DNA of 64,000 nucleotides from Algoriphagus sediminis (GTDB taxonomy: Bacteria > Bacteroidota > Bacteroidia > Cytophagales > Cyclobacteriaceae). Numbering within the stretch: position 1 is the stretch's first letter; each line of letters starts with the position of its first letter. The stretch spans positions 124,001 to 188,000 of the forward strand of contig NZ_JAUEPH010000001.1 in NCBI RefSeq assembly GCF_030403435.1, read 5' to 3'. A program made the translations under genes and the position numbers. Positions 17,460-26,659 of the stretch are shown here, in pieces. The notes beneath the pieces were generated by a model that saw only the letters and a program-made list of their open reading frames with translations, did not search any database and had not been told where the DNA came from.

Positions 17460-19148
17460 TTAAAGATTGCCTTTTTTCAATTCCTTTACAGCAAAATCCA
17501 CAGCCCTCGCGGTAAGAGCCATGTAAGTTAAAGATGGATTCTGAACTCCAGTAGAAGCCATTGAGGCCCCATCCGTTACAAAAACATTCGGTGCCAAATG
17601 AAGTTGGTTATTTCCATTTAACATTGAGTTTTTTGGGTCTTTACCCATCCTTACTCCACCCATTTCATGGATATCAAGACCAGGTGCCTGTCCCGAATCC
17701 GAAGTCACAATATTTTTACAACCAGCCGCTTCCAGCATGGCAGTGCCCTGCTCATAAAAATCCTTGAGCATATATTCATCATTTTCGTCATAAGCCACAT
17801 CTATCTTTAGTAAGGGCATGTCCCATTCATCTTTTTGACTCGGGCTGAGGCTAACTTGATTCGTTTCTTTAGGAACAGTTTCTCCCTGCATCATCATCCA
17901 CACTCTCCATGGCCCGGGTTTCGTATTTGCTTCCTTAAAATCCTTCCCCATTGCTGGGTTTTGCGCATGGCCAAAACCTGCTCTTGCTGCGCTGAAAAAG
18001 GGCATATATCCACCTTGAAAATCCACATCCTTATTCCTTACGTTCCGGAAATTCGGCATCATCATAGTTGTTGGCCTTCGGCCAAAGTAATAGCTGTCTT
18101 CATACCCTTCGAAGTCCCCCCCAAGACTTCCTCGATAATTATGGAAGGCAATATATTTTCCTAAAACACCTGAGTCATTACCCAAGCCAGTAGGAAATCG
18201 ACTTGAAGTACTATTTAAAAGAATTAGATTCGAGTTCAGTGCGGAAGCATTAAGAAAAATGACTTTGGCAAAATATTCCGTAGACTCTTTGCTTACTCTG
18301 TCAATCACCCTAACCCCAGTGACCTTCCCTTTTTCATCATCCCAAATAATCGAATGAACCACTGAATCAGGACGAAGAGTTAGATTTCCAGTTTTTGCAG
18401 CATGAGGAAGCGTAGCTGAATTACTACTGAAGTACCCTCCAAATGGGCATCCACGGTAACATTGATTACGAGCCATGCATTGTCCTCTTCCCTGTTCCAG
18501 ATGCTCCGGTTTCGGTTCTGTAAGGTGAGCACATCTCCCACCTATGGGATGACGGTCAGGATAGGCCGTCTTGATCCTTTTTTGTACTTCCTTCTCTACA
18601 CAATTAAGCTCCCATGCTGGAAGAAATTCACTATCTGGCAAGGTTTCTAGTCCTTCATAGCTTCCAGAGATCCCAACAAATTTTTCCACATAACTATACC
18701 AAGGTGCAAGATCATCATACGAAATAGGCCATTCTATGCCATATCCATCACGTGCAGGCCTTTCAAACTCAAATCGGCTCCAACGCTGCGTCTGCCTCGC
18801 CCAGATAAGAGACTTCCCACCTACTTGATAACCTCGGATCCAATCAAATGGCTTATCCTGAATATATGGGTGATCCGAATCCTTTACAAAAAAATGCTGA
18901 GTGTCTTCCTTGTAAGCATAGCAGCGATTTACCACGGGGTCAGCCACTTTTTCTTTGAGGGGAATTTGATTTCTATGTGGCATCTCCCAGGGAGGAGTAG
19001 TCATAGTGGGATAGTCCACCAAGTGCTTCACATCTCTACCTCTTTCTAAAACAAGGGTTTTCATCCCTTTGTCACAAAGTTCTTTTGCTGCCCATCCTCC
19101 ACTAATTCCAGAACCAATTACTATGGCATCGTATTCATGATCGTTCAT
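17460..19148 (-). CDS. GMC family oxidoreductase
   Basis: A 562-residue FAD-dependent oxidoreductase of the glucose-methanol-choline superfamily. It has the N-terminal FAD-binding motif IVIGSGISGGWAAKEL and the C-terminal GMC_oxred_C segment, with the catalytic histidine in LDIHEMGGVRMG and the paired residue in STGVQNPSLTYMAL. A cysteine cluster (CMARNQCYRGCP) is typical of the bacterial gluconate/sorbosone-dehydrogenase-like branch. Such enzymes often need a small gluconate-2-dehydrogenase-subunit-3 partner with a Tat signal, but none lies next to it, and this protein has no signal peptide of its own. The substrate is probably a sugar or polyol and is not predictable. Confidence 0.9.
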   Translation of the reverse strand: MNDHEYDAIVIGSGISGGWAAKELCDKGMKTLVLERGRDVKHLVDYPTMTTPPWEMPHRNQIPLKEKVADPVVNRCYAYKEDTQHFFVKDSDHPYIQDKPFDWIRGYQVGGKSLIWARQTQRWSRFEFERPARDGYGIEWPISYDDLAPWYSYVEKFVGISGSYEGLETLPDSEFLPAWELNCVEKEVQKRIKTAYPDRHPIGGRCAHLTEPKPEHLEQGRGQCMARNQCYRGCPFGGYFSSNSATLPHAAKTGNLTLRPDSVVHSIIWDDEKGKVTGVRVIDRVSKESTEYFAKVIFLNASALNSNLILLNSTSSRFPTGLGNDSGVLGKYIAFHNYRGSLGGDFEGYEDSYYFGRRPTTMMMPNFRNVRNKDVDFQGGYMPFFSAARAGFGHAQNPAMGKDFKEANTKPGPWRVWMMMQGETVPKETNQVSLSPSQKDEWDMPLLKIDVAYDENDEYMLKDFYEQGTAMLEAAGCKNIVTSDSGQAPGLDIHEMGGVRMGKDPKNSMLNGNNQLHLAPNVFVTDGASMASTGVQNPSLTYMALTARAVDFAVKELKKGNL

Positions 19149-19214
19149 CTCGGAAATTTAGGTTTTTGTACCTGACTTTTACAAAAAAATTGAATTTGTC
19201 TTTTGGTAAAAACG

Positions 19215-19252
19215 AAAAAAAGCCGGGAAGTAATTACTCACCGGCTTTTTTT
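19215..19252 (-). terminator. Intrinsic terminator after the MacB/FtsX permease gene
   Basis: Perfect 11-bp stem AAAAAAGCCGG / CCGGCTTTTTT (19215-19225 with 19241-19251) with a 15-nt loop and T tract on both strands. It lies 16 bp beyond the stop of the leftward permease gene and upstream of the GMC oxidoreductase gene, which therefore needs its own promoter. Confidence 0.85.
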
Positions 19253-19267
19253 AAATATTGATTAAGC

Positions 19268-20512
19268 TTACTCGTATCGAAGTGATTCAATCGGGTCAAG
19301 TCTGGAAGCCTTGAAAGCTGGTATATAACCTGAAAGCAAACCTACGACCACACAAATCATAAATGCGATCAAAATCCATAGCCATGGAATAATAAACCCA
19401 CCTGGACCGATAAAATTGGCAATTACGTTCCCAATGGATATTCCTAAGATCACGCCAAAAATCCCTCCGAAAATACAGATGACTATTGCTTCAATCAGAA
19501 ACTGTTGGCGGATTCTAAGTGGGGTTGCACCCAAAGCTTTTCGAATCCCGATCTCTCTGGTTCTTTCGGTCACGGACACAAGCATGATATTCATCAAACC
19601 AATGGAAGCTCCCAGCAAAGTAATAAACCCGATACCAAAACCGCCAATTCTTAAGTAGCCAGCAACTTCTTCAAGACTCTCAGCGACCGACTCACTTTTG
19701 GTAAGGTCGAATGAATCTTCTTCGGTAACCTGATCCTGCCTAATCTTACGCATGATTCCGATAGCCTGGCCCATTTCATAATCTATCTTTTGGGGATCTG
19801 AGGCCACAGCCGTAATTCTGTATCTAAAACTTCCTCCCCTATCCAGGCGGCTGGCATTCAGTGAAGGAATTAAAATCTGACGATCTGCACCTGAATCCTG
19901 GCCGACGCCACCTTGCTCTTCCAAAACTCCAATTACTTGGTATTTATTTCCGAAAAAAGATATGCGATCACCAATTGGATTTTCATTATCCTCAAAAAGA
20001 GTCTCTTTAATGTCTTTTCCTATTATGCAGACATTATTTCCATAACGAAGCTCTACCTCACTAAAATTTCTTCCATCCTGAAGTTTGATGGCCTTGATGT
20101 CCATGTAATTCTCATCAGCCCCAGTAATTCTGGTATTTGGGTTTGTAGTTTCAGATCCTCTTTTTATTTCTGCAGAACCCGAAACTCGAAAGAATAGAGT
20201 AGATCTTCCTATCGAAGCATATTCTTCTTTGAAGTCTCTTAGTTCCCTATAAGTTAATTTTGAATATACTTTTTCTTTTTCACCGTCGACAATCGCCCTT
20301 GTTCCACTTGCATCCTTATCCTCAATATCAAATGAATTTGCCCCAAGTCCGGAAAAACTCTCAGCAATTTGAGCCTTAATTCCATCTATTGCGGTAAGCA
20401 TCCCCACCAAACTTGAAATGCCAATAGCGATAATTGCCCCCGTCAAAATGGTCCGAAGCAAATTGACTTTTACAGCAGTGACTGCTTCTCGTACGTTTTG
20501 AAACAAATTCAT
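19268..20512 (-). CDS. ABC transporter permease, MacB/FtsX type
   Basis: A 414-residue inner-membrane protein with the MacB topology: one N-terminal transmembrane segment ([21 protein letters not shown]), a periplasmic MacB_PCD domain of about 230 residues ([37 protein letters not shown]), then three C-terminal segments of the FtsX domain with the diagnostic [18 protein letters not shown]. MacB-type permeases transmit force to periplasmic partners and do not form a channel; exported clients include lipoproteins, peptides and drugs. The ATP-binding subunit is not encoded nearby, so it must pair with one encoded elsewhere. Confidence 0.92.
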   Translation of the reverse strand: MNLFQNVREAVTAVKVNLLRTILTGAIIAIGISSLVGMLTAIDGIKAQIAESFSGLGANSFDIEDKDASGTRAIVDGEKEKVYSKLTYRELRDFKEEYASIGRSTLFFRVSGSAEIKRGSETTNPNTRITGADENYMDIKAIKLQDGRNFSEVELRYGNNVCIIGKDIKETLFEDNENPIGDRISFFGNKYQVIGVLEEQGGVGQDSGADRQILIPSLNASRLDRGGSFRYRITAVASDPQKIDYEMGQAIGIMRKIRQDQVTEEDSFDLTKSESVAESLEEVAGYLRIGGFGIGFITLLGASIGLMNIMLVSVTERTREIGIRKALGATPLRIRQQFLIEAIVICIFGGIFGVILGISIGNVIANFIGPGGFIIPWLWILIAFMICVVVGLLSGYIPAFKASRLDPIESLRYE

Positions 20513-20582
20513 AAATCGTTCAGTATCGTGACAGTTTTATTTAATAGTGGTTTACGCTTCTTCAATATTACTAAAAATCGCC

Positions 20583-20622
20583 TTCCACACTCATGTAAAG
20601 GTTATTTTTTTGATGTGTGGAA
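20583..20622. repeat. Inverted repeat TTCCACAC / GTGTGGAA after the miaE-like gene
   Basis: Perfect 8-bp arms at 20583-20590 and 20615-20622, with three further pairs possible after a one-base bulge. It falls in the 117-bp gap between the miaE-like stop and the permease start; on the minus strand it is followed by GGCGATTTTTAG, so it might be a weak terminator. It may equally be an operator for the permease gene. Confidence 0.35.
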
Positions 20623-20629
20623 CTTTGTT

Positions 20630-21241
20630 TTAATGCATCCGATCTCCCCGAACTTTAAGGTTCGAAATCACCTCCGCCTCATACTCTAACCACTCTTTCC
20701 AGCGCTGGTTTACCTTTTCAACGTCCTGATACCTTCTTGCAAGGTCAAGAAATGTTACATAGTGCCCGGCTTCAGAAATCATCAGCTCATAATAAAATTT
20801 CCTAAGCTCCTCATCTTCTATATTTTTTGATAGAATTTTGAATCTTTCGCAACTCCTGGCCTCTATCAATCCATTCATGAGCAGGTTTTCTGTCAATTGT
20901 TCAATTCGACTCCCCCCCTTTTTTACGAATTGACTAAGCTTAATGACGTATTCATCCTTCCTTGGTTTCCCAAATTTCATCCCTCTTTTGCGAAGCTGGT
21001 CCATAACCCTCTCGAAATGCCCCCATTCTTCCGCCACAATTGGAGTTAAGGTATCCACTAGTTCATCCAGCTCATTGAAACGGACAATGAGGCTGATGCA
21101 AGAGGAAGCAGCTTTTTGCTCACAATAGGCATGATCGACAAGAACATCTTCTATTTGCATTTGAGCCACATTTACCCACCTGGGATCAGTAGGTAATTTC
21201 AGGTTCAACATTTTTTGCTTTGTGCTTTCTTCCCAATTCAT
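20630..21241 (-). CDS. miaE: MiaE-like tRNA-(ms2io6A37) hydroxylase
   Basis: A 203-residue diiron ferritin-like protein. Carboxylate/histidine ligands of the four-helix bundle are visible: DHAYCEQKAAS, EEWGHFERV, GLIEARSCERF and SEAGHYVTF. MiaE hydroxylates the isopentenyl group of ms2i6A at tRNA position 37, using O2. The start is the ATG at 21241, one base after the TAG stop of the upstream porin gene; an in-frame TTG at 21250 lies inside that gene and is less likely. The tight spacing means translation is probably coupled to that of the porin. Confidence 0.85.
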   Translation of the reverse strand: MNWEESTKQKMLNLKLPTDPRWVNVAQMQIEDVLVDHAYCEQKAASSCISLIVRFNELDELVDTLTPIVAEEWGHFERVMDQLRKRGMKFGKPRKDEYVIKLSQFVKKGGSRIEQLTENLLMNGLIEARSCERFKILSKNIEDEELRKFYYELMISEAGHYVTFLDLARRYQDVEKVNQRWKEWLEYEAEVISNLKVRGDRMH

Positions 21242-21242
21242 A

Positions 21243-23189
21243 CTAATCAAATAAATACCAAGTAATTCCTAGATCGATAAATGACTTGTATCCGGTATAG
21301 TCAGGTGTTACGAAATATCCCTCCTGAGCCATAAACCCATTATTCAGGTGATTGTATTTAACTAAAACCCGTGTTCGGTTTATTCTGAAATCCAGAAATA
21401 AATCCGCTACAGGGTAGGCATAAACATTGAAGTTATTTTGTAGGAAAAACTGCTGAGTGGACACATTGTAAGCGTCAGCAAAATAATCTGAATGATACCT
21501 TACATCAATACCTAGCTGCACATAAACGTTGTCATTAAAAAGTGGGCTATCAAAATAAAATCTGCTGTTCGCATAAAAACTAGGAATTCGCAAGGCATCG
21601 GCCCCATCCCCTGTCACTTCTGTAAAAATCAGCTCGTTCTCCCATCTGAATTTTCTGCCAATTTGGAAGTTCGCTATCAAGCCAGGTTGAAGGATAAAGG
21701 CCTCATTCAAGTTTTGTGCTGCTTCCCGGTTCTCATCGAAATAGACATAGTTATTTATTCTATTCAAGGTCAAATTTGGACGAATCCTGATTTTATCAAA
21801 GTTAATAACAAGCTTTGCCTTCAGCTGGTCCACTCCCGTATTAGCGAAATCATTGGTCCAGGCGTAGTGATTGCCTCGATAGATTTGTTGCATGGAAGTG
21901 GGCTTGTACAACGCTTTGGTATAATCCAACTCCAAAAGCGGGGAAACCAGTCTACCATGGATTCGAAAGGCACCGGGTAAAAGATATTCTCCATCTGCAC
22001 TGAGGCTCCATTTTTCAGAAATTTTCCCGATTAACTCTCCCCCAATAAAAACTTCATTGAACCGATCTGCTTCATCAAAAAAGCGATTCTTCATCCTACC
22101 ATTTCTTAATCGGGCGAAAGCATTATAATAAAACCCACCAAAGGTTCCCTTGAACCCAAATTCATTTCTCCACTCAGAAAAATCATAGAAATTCCGAGTA
22201 GTATCTTGCTGCATATTAAGCCTTTCAGAGTTGTAATAAGATGAATCGCTTGTGGTCAAATCTGCCTCAAGAGTCATCTCCTGATCCTTATTATCAAAAA
22301 CATGATATATCTGAAGACCGTCTTTTACCTTATATTCATGGTAAAAATGATACTCCTGGCGAAGGTCCCTGGCCTGGGTATGACTAAGCCAAACTTTTGC
22401 ATCCTCATAGGTAAAATAAATAGAGGTGCTATCTACATCGGGTGGAATGATCCCCCCTATCTCATTTACGACATGGCGCATCCTGGAAAAATTGCCCAGA
22501 AACCAATATTTTCCATTTTCGGATCTATAATTAGTATGCAGGGAATAAGCCGTATTTTCGACCATATTATCATCTCTGGCATTGGGATTTAAAGTTTTTC
22601 TTGACCGGATGGTATTGAAATTAAACCCCACATTCCATCGGGGATTTATATTTCTGGCGAAAGCCAAATCCAACATATTTCTATTGCCCCCACCAAAAAA
22701 AGCTGACATCTCTGTAAATGGGGATTTGGTATCAAAGTATCGATTATTTTCCGGGGCGCGGAAATAAATATCATACACTTCATAGCCCGAACGTGTACCT
22801 ATCACATCCGGTAATTCAAAAAAAACAGGTTGGGCCGCACTCCCAATATTCGCAAGATCCTGGTATTTCCAGCCGCTCTTAGCCACAGGGTCATAATTAT
22901 GGAAGTTTACCAGTGAGGTGTCCTGAGGATAAAGTACCAAACTGTTTCGTTTGATATCTTTTTCATAAAAGTAAAGGCTGGTAGTTGGACCATAGACCAT
23001 GCGGGTACTATCATCCAAAAGCGTTCTCCTGCCTTCGGTCTCCTCCTCGGTTTCAACTAATTGACGCTCCTGTCTTTGATTAGCGGTTGTGGTATTCGTC
23101 TGCCTTCCCGTGCGGATGTCTTGAGCGAGTACCGAAGAACTCAGAACCCCAAATCCCAGAATAAAAAGAAGAAGTCGAAATTGATTCAC
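21243..23189 (-). CDS. Putative outer-membrane porin (Porin_10 type)
   Basis: A 648-residue protein starting at GTG, with a signal peptide (FGVLSSSVLAQ) and many alternating aromatic beta strands up to the end (FIDLGITWYLFD), as in an outer-membrane barrel. It matches the Bacteroidota 'putative porin' family by YGPTTSLYFYEKDI, FHNYDPVAKSGWKYQDLANIGSAAQP (written here as two pieces of the N-terminal conserved block) and TRSGYEVYD. The N-terminal 60 residues are Gln/Thr/Arg rich. Transport substrate is unknown. The gene follows lpxK by 10 bp and precedes the miaE-like gene by one, forming an lpxK-porin-miaE unit. Confidence 0.85.
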   Translation of the reverse strand: MNQFRLLLFILGFGVLSSSVLAQDIRTGRQTNTTTANQRQERQLVETEEETEGRRTLLDDSTRMVYGPTTSLYFYEKDIKRNSLVLYPQDTSLVNFHNYDPVAKSGWKYQDLANIGSAAQPVFFELPDVIGTRSGYEVYDIYFRAPENNRYFDTKSPFTEMSAFFGGGNRNMLDLAFARNINPRWNVGFNFNTIRSRKTLNPNARDDNMVENTAYSLHTNYRSENGKYWFLGNFSRMRHVVNEIGGIIPPDVDSTSIYFTYEDAKVWLSHTQARDLRQEYHFYHEYKVKDGLQIYHVFDNKDQEMTLEADLTTSDSSYYNSERLNMQQDTTRNFYDFSEWRNEFGFKGTFGGFYYNAFARLRNGRMKNRFFDEADRFNEVFIGGELIGKISEKWSLSADGEYLLPGAFRIHGRLVSPLLELDYTKALYKPTSMQQIYRGNHYAWTNDFANTGVDQLKAKLVINFDKIRIRPNLTLNRINNYVYFDENREAAQNLNEAFILQPGLIANFQIGRKFRWENELIFTEVTGDGADALRIPSFYANSRFYFDSPLFNDNVYVQLGIDVRYHSDYFADAYNVSTQQFFLQNNFNVYAYPVADLFLDFRINRTRVLVKYNHLNNGFMAQEGYFVTPDYTGYKSFIDLGITWYLFD

Positions 23190-23199
23190 TTGGTTTAGT

Positions 23200-24237
23200 T
23201 TATCCTATTTTTTGCGCGATCAACTTTCGCAAAATAGATTCATCTTCTGATGAAAATTGCACCTCCATTGGCTGGACAAAAATCGGAATTTCTTTAAGAA
23301 ATCCAGACTGTAGCAGCAATTTTACTTTGTCAGCATCCTTCTGAGTAATGATAAGAACAGGTTCCTCTTTAAAGGATTCAAATACTTCAGTAATCTCCTT
23401 TACATCAGATTCAGTATAATCATGATGATCTCCAAAACGAATGCTTTTCAATAAATTATAATTCTGATCTAAATGATCAATCAAGGTCTGAGGATTCGCA
23501 ATTCCACTTATGAGAATCAAATCTGGTTTAAACTTCATCCCTGTAACTAGTGGATACGGCTTACCATAGGAAATTGAGGAAAACAATACTGGGGTTTCAG
23601 ATAGAAGATATTTAGAAACCATTTGTTTTTGGTTTTCCCGTTCTGTAATACCCAAAGCTTTAGGACACTTTGTAAAAACTACTGCATCAGCTCTTTTGGC
23701 ACAAGACCTATACTCTCGTAGTCTTCCCATAGGCAAAAGGAAATCTGAATAAAAAGGCTTTTGGTAAGTCGTGAGAAGAATATTCATGTGTGCTTTCACA
23801 TGGCGATGCTGGAAAGCATCATCCAATATGACCAGATTGAATTTTTCACTTGTTGAATTAATTTCCGCTAAAGCCTTTACCCGGTCTTCCCCTACAAATA
23901 CGGATACAGAGTCTCCATATTTCTGATAAATTTGAAAGGGTTCATCCCCAATTTCCTCTGGGGTAGAATTGGGTCTTGCTTTTAAAAACCCTTTGGTTTT
24001 TCTCCCATAACCCCGGCTTAGCGTGGCTAATTTCATTTCCCCGAAATACTGCGAAATCAGATATTCCACCATGGGAGTTTTTCCCGTCCCTCCCACTGAC
24101 AAATTCCCAACTATTATACTTGGAATAGGAGATAGCTTTGACTTAAAAAAATTTATATCAAAAAGGAAATTACGAATTCCGGTGATCCAGCCATATAAAA
24201 CGGCGAAAGGGTATAAAAGAAATGAAAACCTTTCCAT
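23200..24237 (-). CDS. lpxK: Tetraacyldisaccharide 4'-kinase LpxK
   Basis: Phosphorylates the 4' position of the lipid A disaccharide precursor at the inner membrane. The 345-residue length fits the family. An N-terminal membrane-associated segment (FSFLLYPFAVLYGWITGIRNFLFD) precedes the Walker A GNLSVGGTGKTPMVE, and the conserved LSRGYGRKTKGF, IGDEPFQIYQKYG and VILDDAFQHRHVKAHMNILL motifs follow. The ATG at 24237 is 41 bp from the divergent nif3-like start. It heads the leftward unit with the porin and miaE-like genes. Confidence 0.96.
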   Translation of the reverse strand: MERFSFLLYPFAVLYGWITGIRNFLFDINFFKSKLSPIPSIIVGNLSVGGTGKTPMVEYLISQYFGEMKLATLSRGYGRKTKGFLKARPNSTPEEIGDEPFQIYQKYGDSVSVFVGEDRVKALAEINSTSEKFNLVILDDAFQHRHVKAHMNILLTTYQKPFYSDFLLPMGRLREYRSCAKRADAVVFTKCPKALGITERENQKQMVSKYLLSETPVLFSSISYGKPYPLVTGMKFKPDLILISGIANPQTLIDHLDQNYNLLKSIRFGDHHDYTESDVKEITEVFESFKEEPVLIITQKDADKVKLLLQSGFLKEIPIFVQPMEVQFSSEDESILRKLIAQKIG

Positions 24238-24250
24238 TCGTGGGAATTCG

Positions 24251-24258
24251 TATTTTTG
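24251..24258 (+). promoter_or_regulatory. Candidate -7 element for the nif3-like gene (TATTTTTG)
   Basis: Exact TAnnTTTG match in the 41-bp divergent gap, placing transcription start near 24265, 14 nt before the ATG at 24279. It overlaps the 10-bp palindrome TTTGATCAAA at 24255-24264. No clear -33 element. Confidence 0.4.
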
Positions 24259-24278
24259 ATCAAATAAAAAGAAAAATA

Positions 24279-25379
24279 ATGGGATATAAGATTAGTGATA
24301 TCATTTCGTACTTGTCAAAAATTGCTCCTCCGCAATATCAGGAAGGTTATGACAATGCTACTTTGATTACTGGAAGCGCGCACTGGGACTGCTCAGGAAT
24401 AGTCTGTTCGCTGGACTGTACCGAGGATGTCGTAGAAGAAGCGATCGAGCTGGGGGCTAATCTAATTGTGGCTCATCATCCCATTGTTTTTAAGGGTTTA
24501 AAAAGTCTTACTGGCAAAAATTATGTAGAACGTACCGTCATCAAAGCCATAAAAGGAGATATCGCCATCTATGCTATTCATACGAATCTGGACCATGTGG
24601 CTCGTGGAGTGAATAAGCGAATTTCGGATAAACTAAACCTACAAGGAACATCGATCTTACAACCCAAAAAAAACATACTGAACAAACTCACTTATTTTGT
24701 CCCTGGCGAATCGAAAGCCTTGACACTGGAGGCAGTTTTCGACGCCGGAGCCGGTCATATTGGTGAGTATTCAGATTGCTCATTTCAAACAGAGGGCCAG
24801 GGAACTTTCAAACCTTCAGACTCTGCTAATCCTGCGATTGGGGAGCAGAATAAAAAGGAAGAAGTTCAAGAGGTTAAGGTGGAAGTCATACTACCTTCCC
24901 ACCTATCGAATAAAGTCCTCAGCGCTTTGAAAAAGGCTCATCCTTATGAAGAAGTAGCCTATTATTTACAATCTCTTGAAAATGAAAATCAGGAAGTAGG
25001 AGCAGGTATGATAGGACATCTCGCAGCCCCTATGGCAGAAGAAAAATTTCTTGATTATTTGAAAGAGAAAATGAATTTGAAAGTGATAAAACATACCCGA
25101 CTATTAGGTAAAAATATTAGAAAGGTGGCTGTATGTGGTGGTGCAGGTATTTTTCTGTTAGGCTCCGCCAAAGCTAAAGGAGCTGATATTTTCATCACCT
25201 CTGACATCAAATACCACGAGTTTTTTGATGCCGATTCTCAGTTAATTCTCTGCGACATTGGACACTATGAAAGTGAAATTTTTACAAAAGAATTACTCTC
25301 TGAGCTATTGTCGCAAAATTTTCCTAATATTGCACTCTATTTGACAAAAGTAGTTACAAATCCCACATCCTACCGATAG
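24279..25379 (+). CDS. Nif3-like dinuclear metal-centre hexameric protein
   Basis: A 366-residue member of the Nif3/YqfO (GTP cyclohydrolase I type 2-like) family. Metal ligands are visible in LIVAHHPIVFKGLK, YAIHTNLDHV and near the C terminus DIGHYESE. The middle section (about residues 130-240) is the inserted PII-like domain seen in long members of the family. The exact function is unknown; the protein binds two metal ions and forms a toroid. The start MGYKISDIISYLSKIAPP at 24279 is chosen over an in-frame ATG at 24222, which would overlap divergent lpxK. The zinc-ribbon gene follows 3 bp later. Confidence 0.92.
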   Translation: MGYKISDIISYLSKIAPPQYQEGYDNATLITGSAHWDCSGIVCSLDCTEDVVEEAIELGANLIVAHHPIVFKGLKSLTGKNYVERTVIKAIKGDIAIYAIHTNLDHVARGVNKRISDKLNLQGTSILQPKKNILNKLTYFVPGESKALTLEAVFDAGAGHIGEYSDCSFQTEGQGTFKPSDSANPAIGEQNKKEEVQEVKVEVILPSHLSNKVLSALKKAHPYEEVAYYLQSLENENQEVGAGMIGHLAAPMAEEKFLDYLKEKMNLKVIKHTRLLGKNIRKVAVCGGAGIFLLGSAKAKGADIFITSDIKYHEFFDADSQLILCDIGHYESEIFTKELLSELLSQNFPNIALYLTKVVTNPTSYR

Positions 25380-25382
25380 TAC

Positions 25383-26162
25383 ATGGAAAGTACAGTAGCA
25401 CAAAAACTCGACGCTATTTTTAATCTTCAGCAAATTGACACTAAACTTGATTCTATTCTCAAAGTACGTGGTGCTTTGCCTGAAGAGGTTCAAGATTTAG
25501 AAGATGAAATAGCTGGTTACCAAACCAGACTGGAGAAATTTCAAGCGGAACTTGCTCAGTTTGACACTGATATTTCAGATTACAAGGAGGCCATTAAGAA
25601 TTCTGAGAGACTGATTAAGAAATATCAGGAGCAGCAGATGAATGTGAGAAACAATCGTGAATACGATGCACTTCAGAAAGAATTAGAACTTCAAGATCTT
25701 GAAATTCAAGTTGCTAAGAAAAAAATAGCTGAGACTGGAGTTCGAATCGATCAGAAAAAACTTGACCTTGACGAATTAAAAGCCACCCTCGATGACCGTC
25801 AAAAAGATTTGGATCAAAAGAAAGGTGAGCTAGATACGATTATTGCTGAAAGCGAATCTGAGGAAGCCAAGCTTAATGCTGATCGAGAAAAGGCACTTAA
25901 AAAAGTAGACGATAGACTCGCTAAATCATATCATAAAATCCGGGAAAATGCCAAAAATGGCCTGGCCGTGGTTATGGTAAAAAGAGGTGCTTGTGGCGGA
26001 TGTTTTAATACCGTCCCACCACAAAGACAAGCTGATATCAGAGAAAAGAAAAAACTGATCGTCTGTGAGCATTGCGGAAGAATTCTTGTTGGCGTGGAAG
26101 AAGAAGTGGTGGAAGAGCCACCAAAGAGAAAGCGAACCACAAGAGCTAAAAAGAAAAATTAA
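25383..26162 (+). CDS. Coiled-coil protein with C-terminal C4 zinc ribbon
   Basis: A 259-residue protein whose first 190 residues are charged, heptad-like and helical (KEAIKNSERLIKKYQEQQMN and similar), forming a coiled-coil hairpin, and whose C-terminal part carries two CxxC knuckles (GACGGCFN and CEHCGRIL) that would bind one zinc. It ends in a basic tail, PPKRKRTTRAKKKN. This is the widespread bacterial zinc-ribbon family related to the structural CT398 type; proposed roles include flagellar or transcription links, but function is not settled. It is translated together with the nif3-like gene, a conserved pairing, and is followed by a strong terminator. Confidence 0.9.
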   Translation: MESTVAQKLDAIFNLQQIDTKLDSILKVRGALPEEVQDLEDEIAGYQTRLEKFQAELAQFDTDISDYKEAIKNSERLIKKYQEQQMNVRNNREYDALQKELELQDLEIQVAKKKIAETGVRIDQKKLDLDELKATLDDRQKDLDQKKGELDTIIAESESEEAKLNADREKALKKVDDRLAKSYHKIRENAKNGLAVVMVKRGACGGCFNTVPPQRQADIREKKKLIVCEHCGRILVGVEEEVVEEPPKRKRTTRAKKKN

Positions 26163-26166
26163 AAGT

Positions 26167-26200
26167 AAAGCCTCGAACATTTCGAGGCTTTTTTCTTTTT
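26167..26200 (+). terminator. Intrinsic terminator after the nif3/zinc-ribbon unit
   Basis: Perfect 11-bp stem (26167-26177 with 26181-26191) around a CAT loop, followed by TTTCTTTTT. It starts 5 bp after the zinc-ribbon stop codon. Confidence 0.9.
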
Positions 26201-26251
26201 TAATATTGAAGCAACTTGTTTATCCACCTGATCTTTTGCTTCTTTAGAGAT

Positions 26252-26659
26252 ATGAAAAAATACGGAGCGCTATTTATTTGTTTTTTAATGTCCTTTGCTG
26301 TCATGGCAGGGGATGGCGATTCCAAAAAATTTCTCTTTCTTTTTAATAAAAAAGAGCTTAAAGAGTATAAACTCACAATGAAGGACATAGAGAAGCAATT
26401 CTCTTCTTTCGAGACCAAAGTTTATGGTGGAAACTCTGAATTAGCTTTAATTCTTGAAACTCCAGCTGGAAATTTTGATGAGTGCTTTGTGGGTCAATTC
26501 CTTATCCGGAATAAGGAAAACATTAATTTAAAATTAGAGGAGATTGCCTTTCGAATGGTTGATTTAACCGAAACAAGGCAAGTGACATCTGCCCTGCTTA
26601 CGGCATATGAAGAAAGCCTACAAGATAAGAAAGCCGACCGCAAGGCAGAAAAGCCCTAA
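26252..26659 (+). CDS. Small secreted protein, unknown function
   Basis: A 135-residue protein with an N-terminal signal peptide (MKKYGALFICFLMSFAVMAG) and a mature part that is mixed and charged, ending in a Lys/Asp/Glu-rich helix (SLQDKKADRKAEKP). I do not recognise a family. The ATG at 26252 gives a classic signal peptide; an upstream in-frame TTG would not. It sits just after the zinc-ribbon terminator and so needs its own promoter; TAATATTG at 26201 is a one-mismatch -7 candidate. Its stop overlaps that of the convergent phosphatase gene by four bases. Confidence 0.65.
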   Translation: MKKYGALFICFLMSFAVMAGDGDSKKFLFLFNKKELKEYKLTMKDIEKQFSSFETKVYGGNSELALILETPAGNFDECFVGQFLIRNKENINLKLEEIAFRMVDLTETRQVTSALLTAYEESLQDKKADRKAEKP

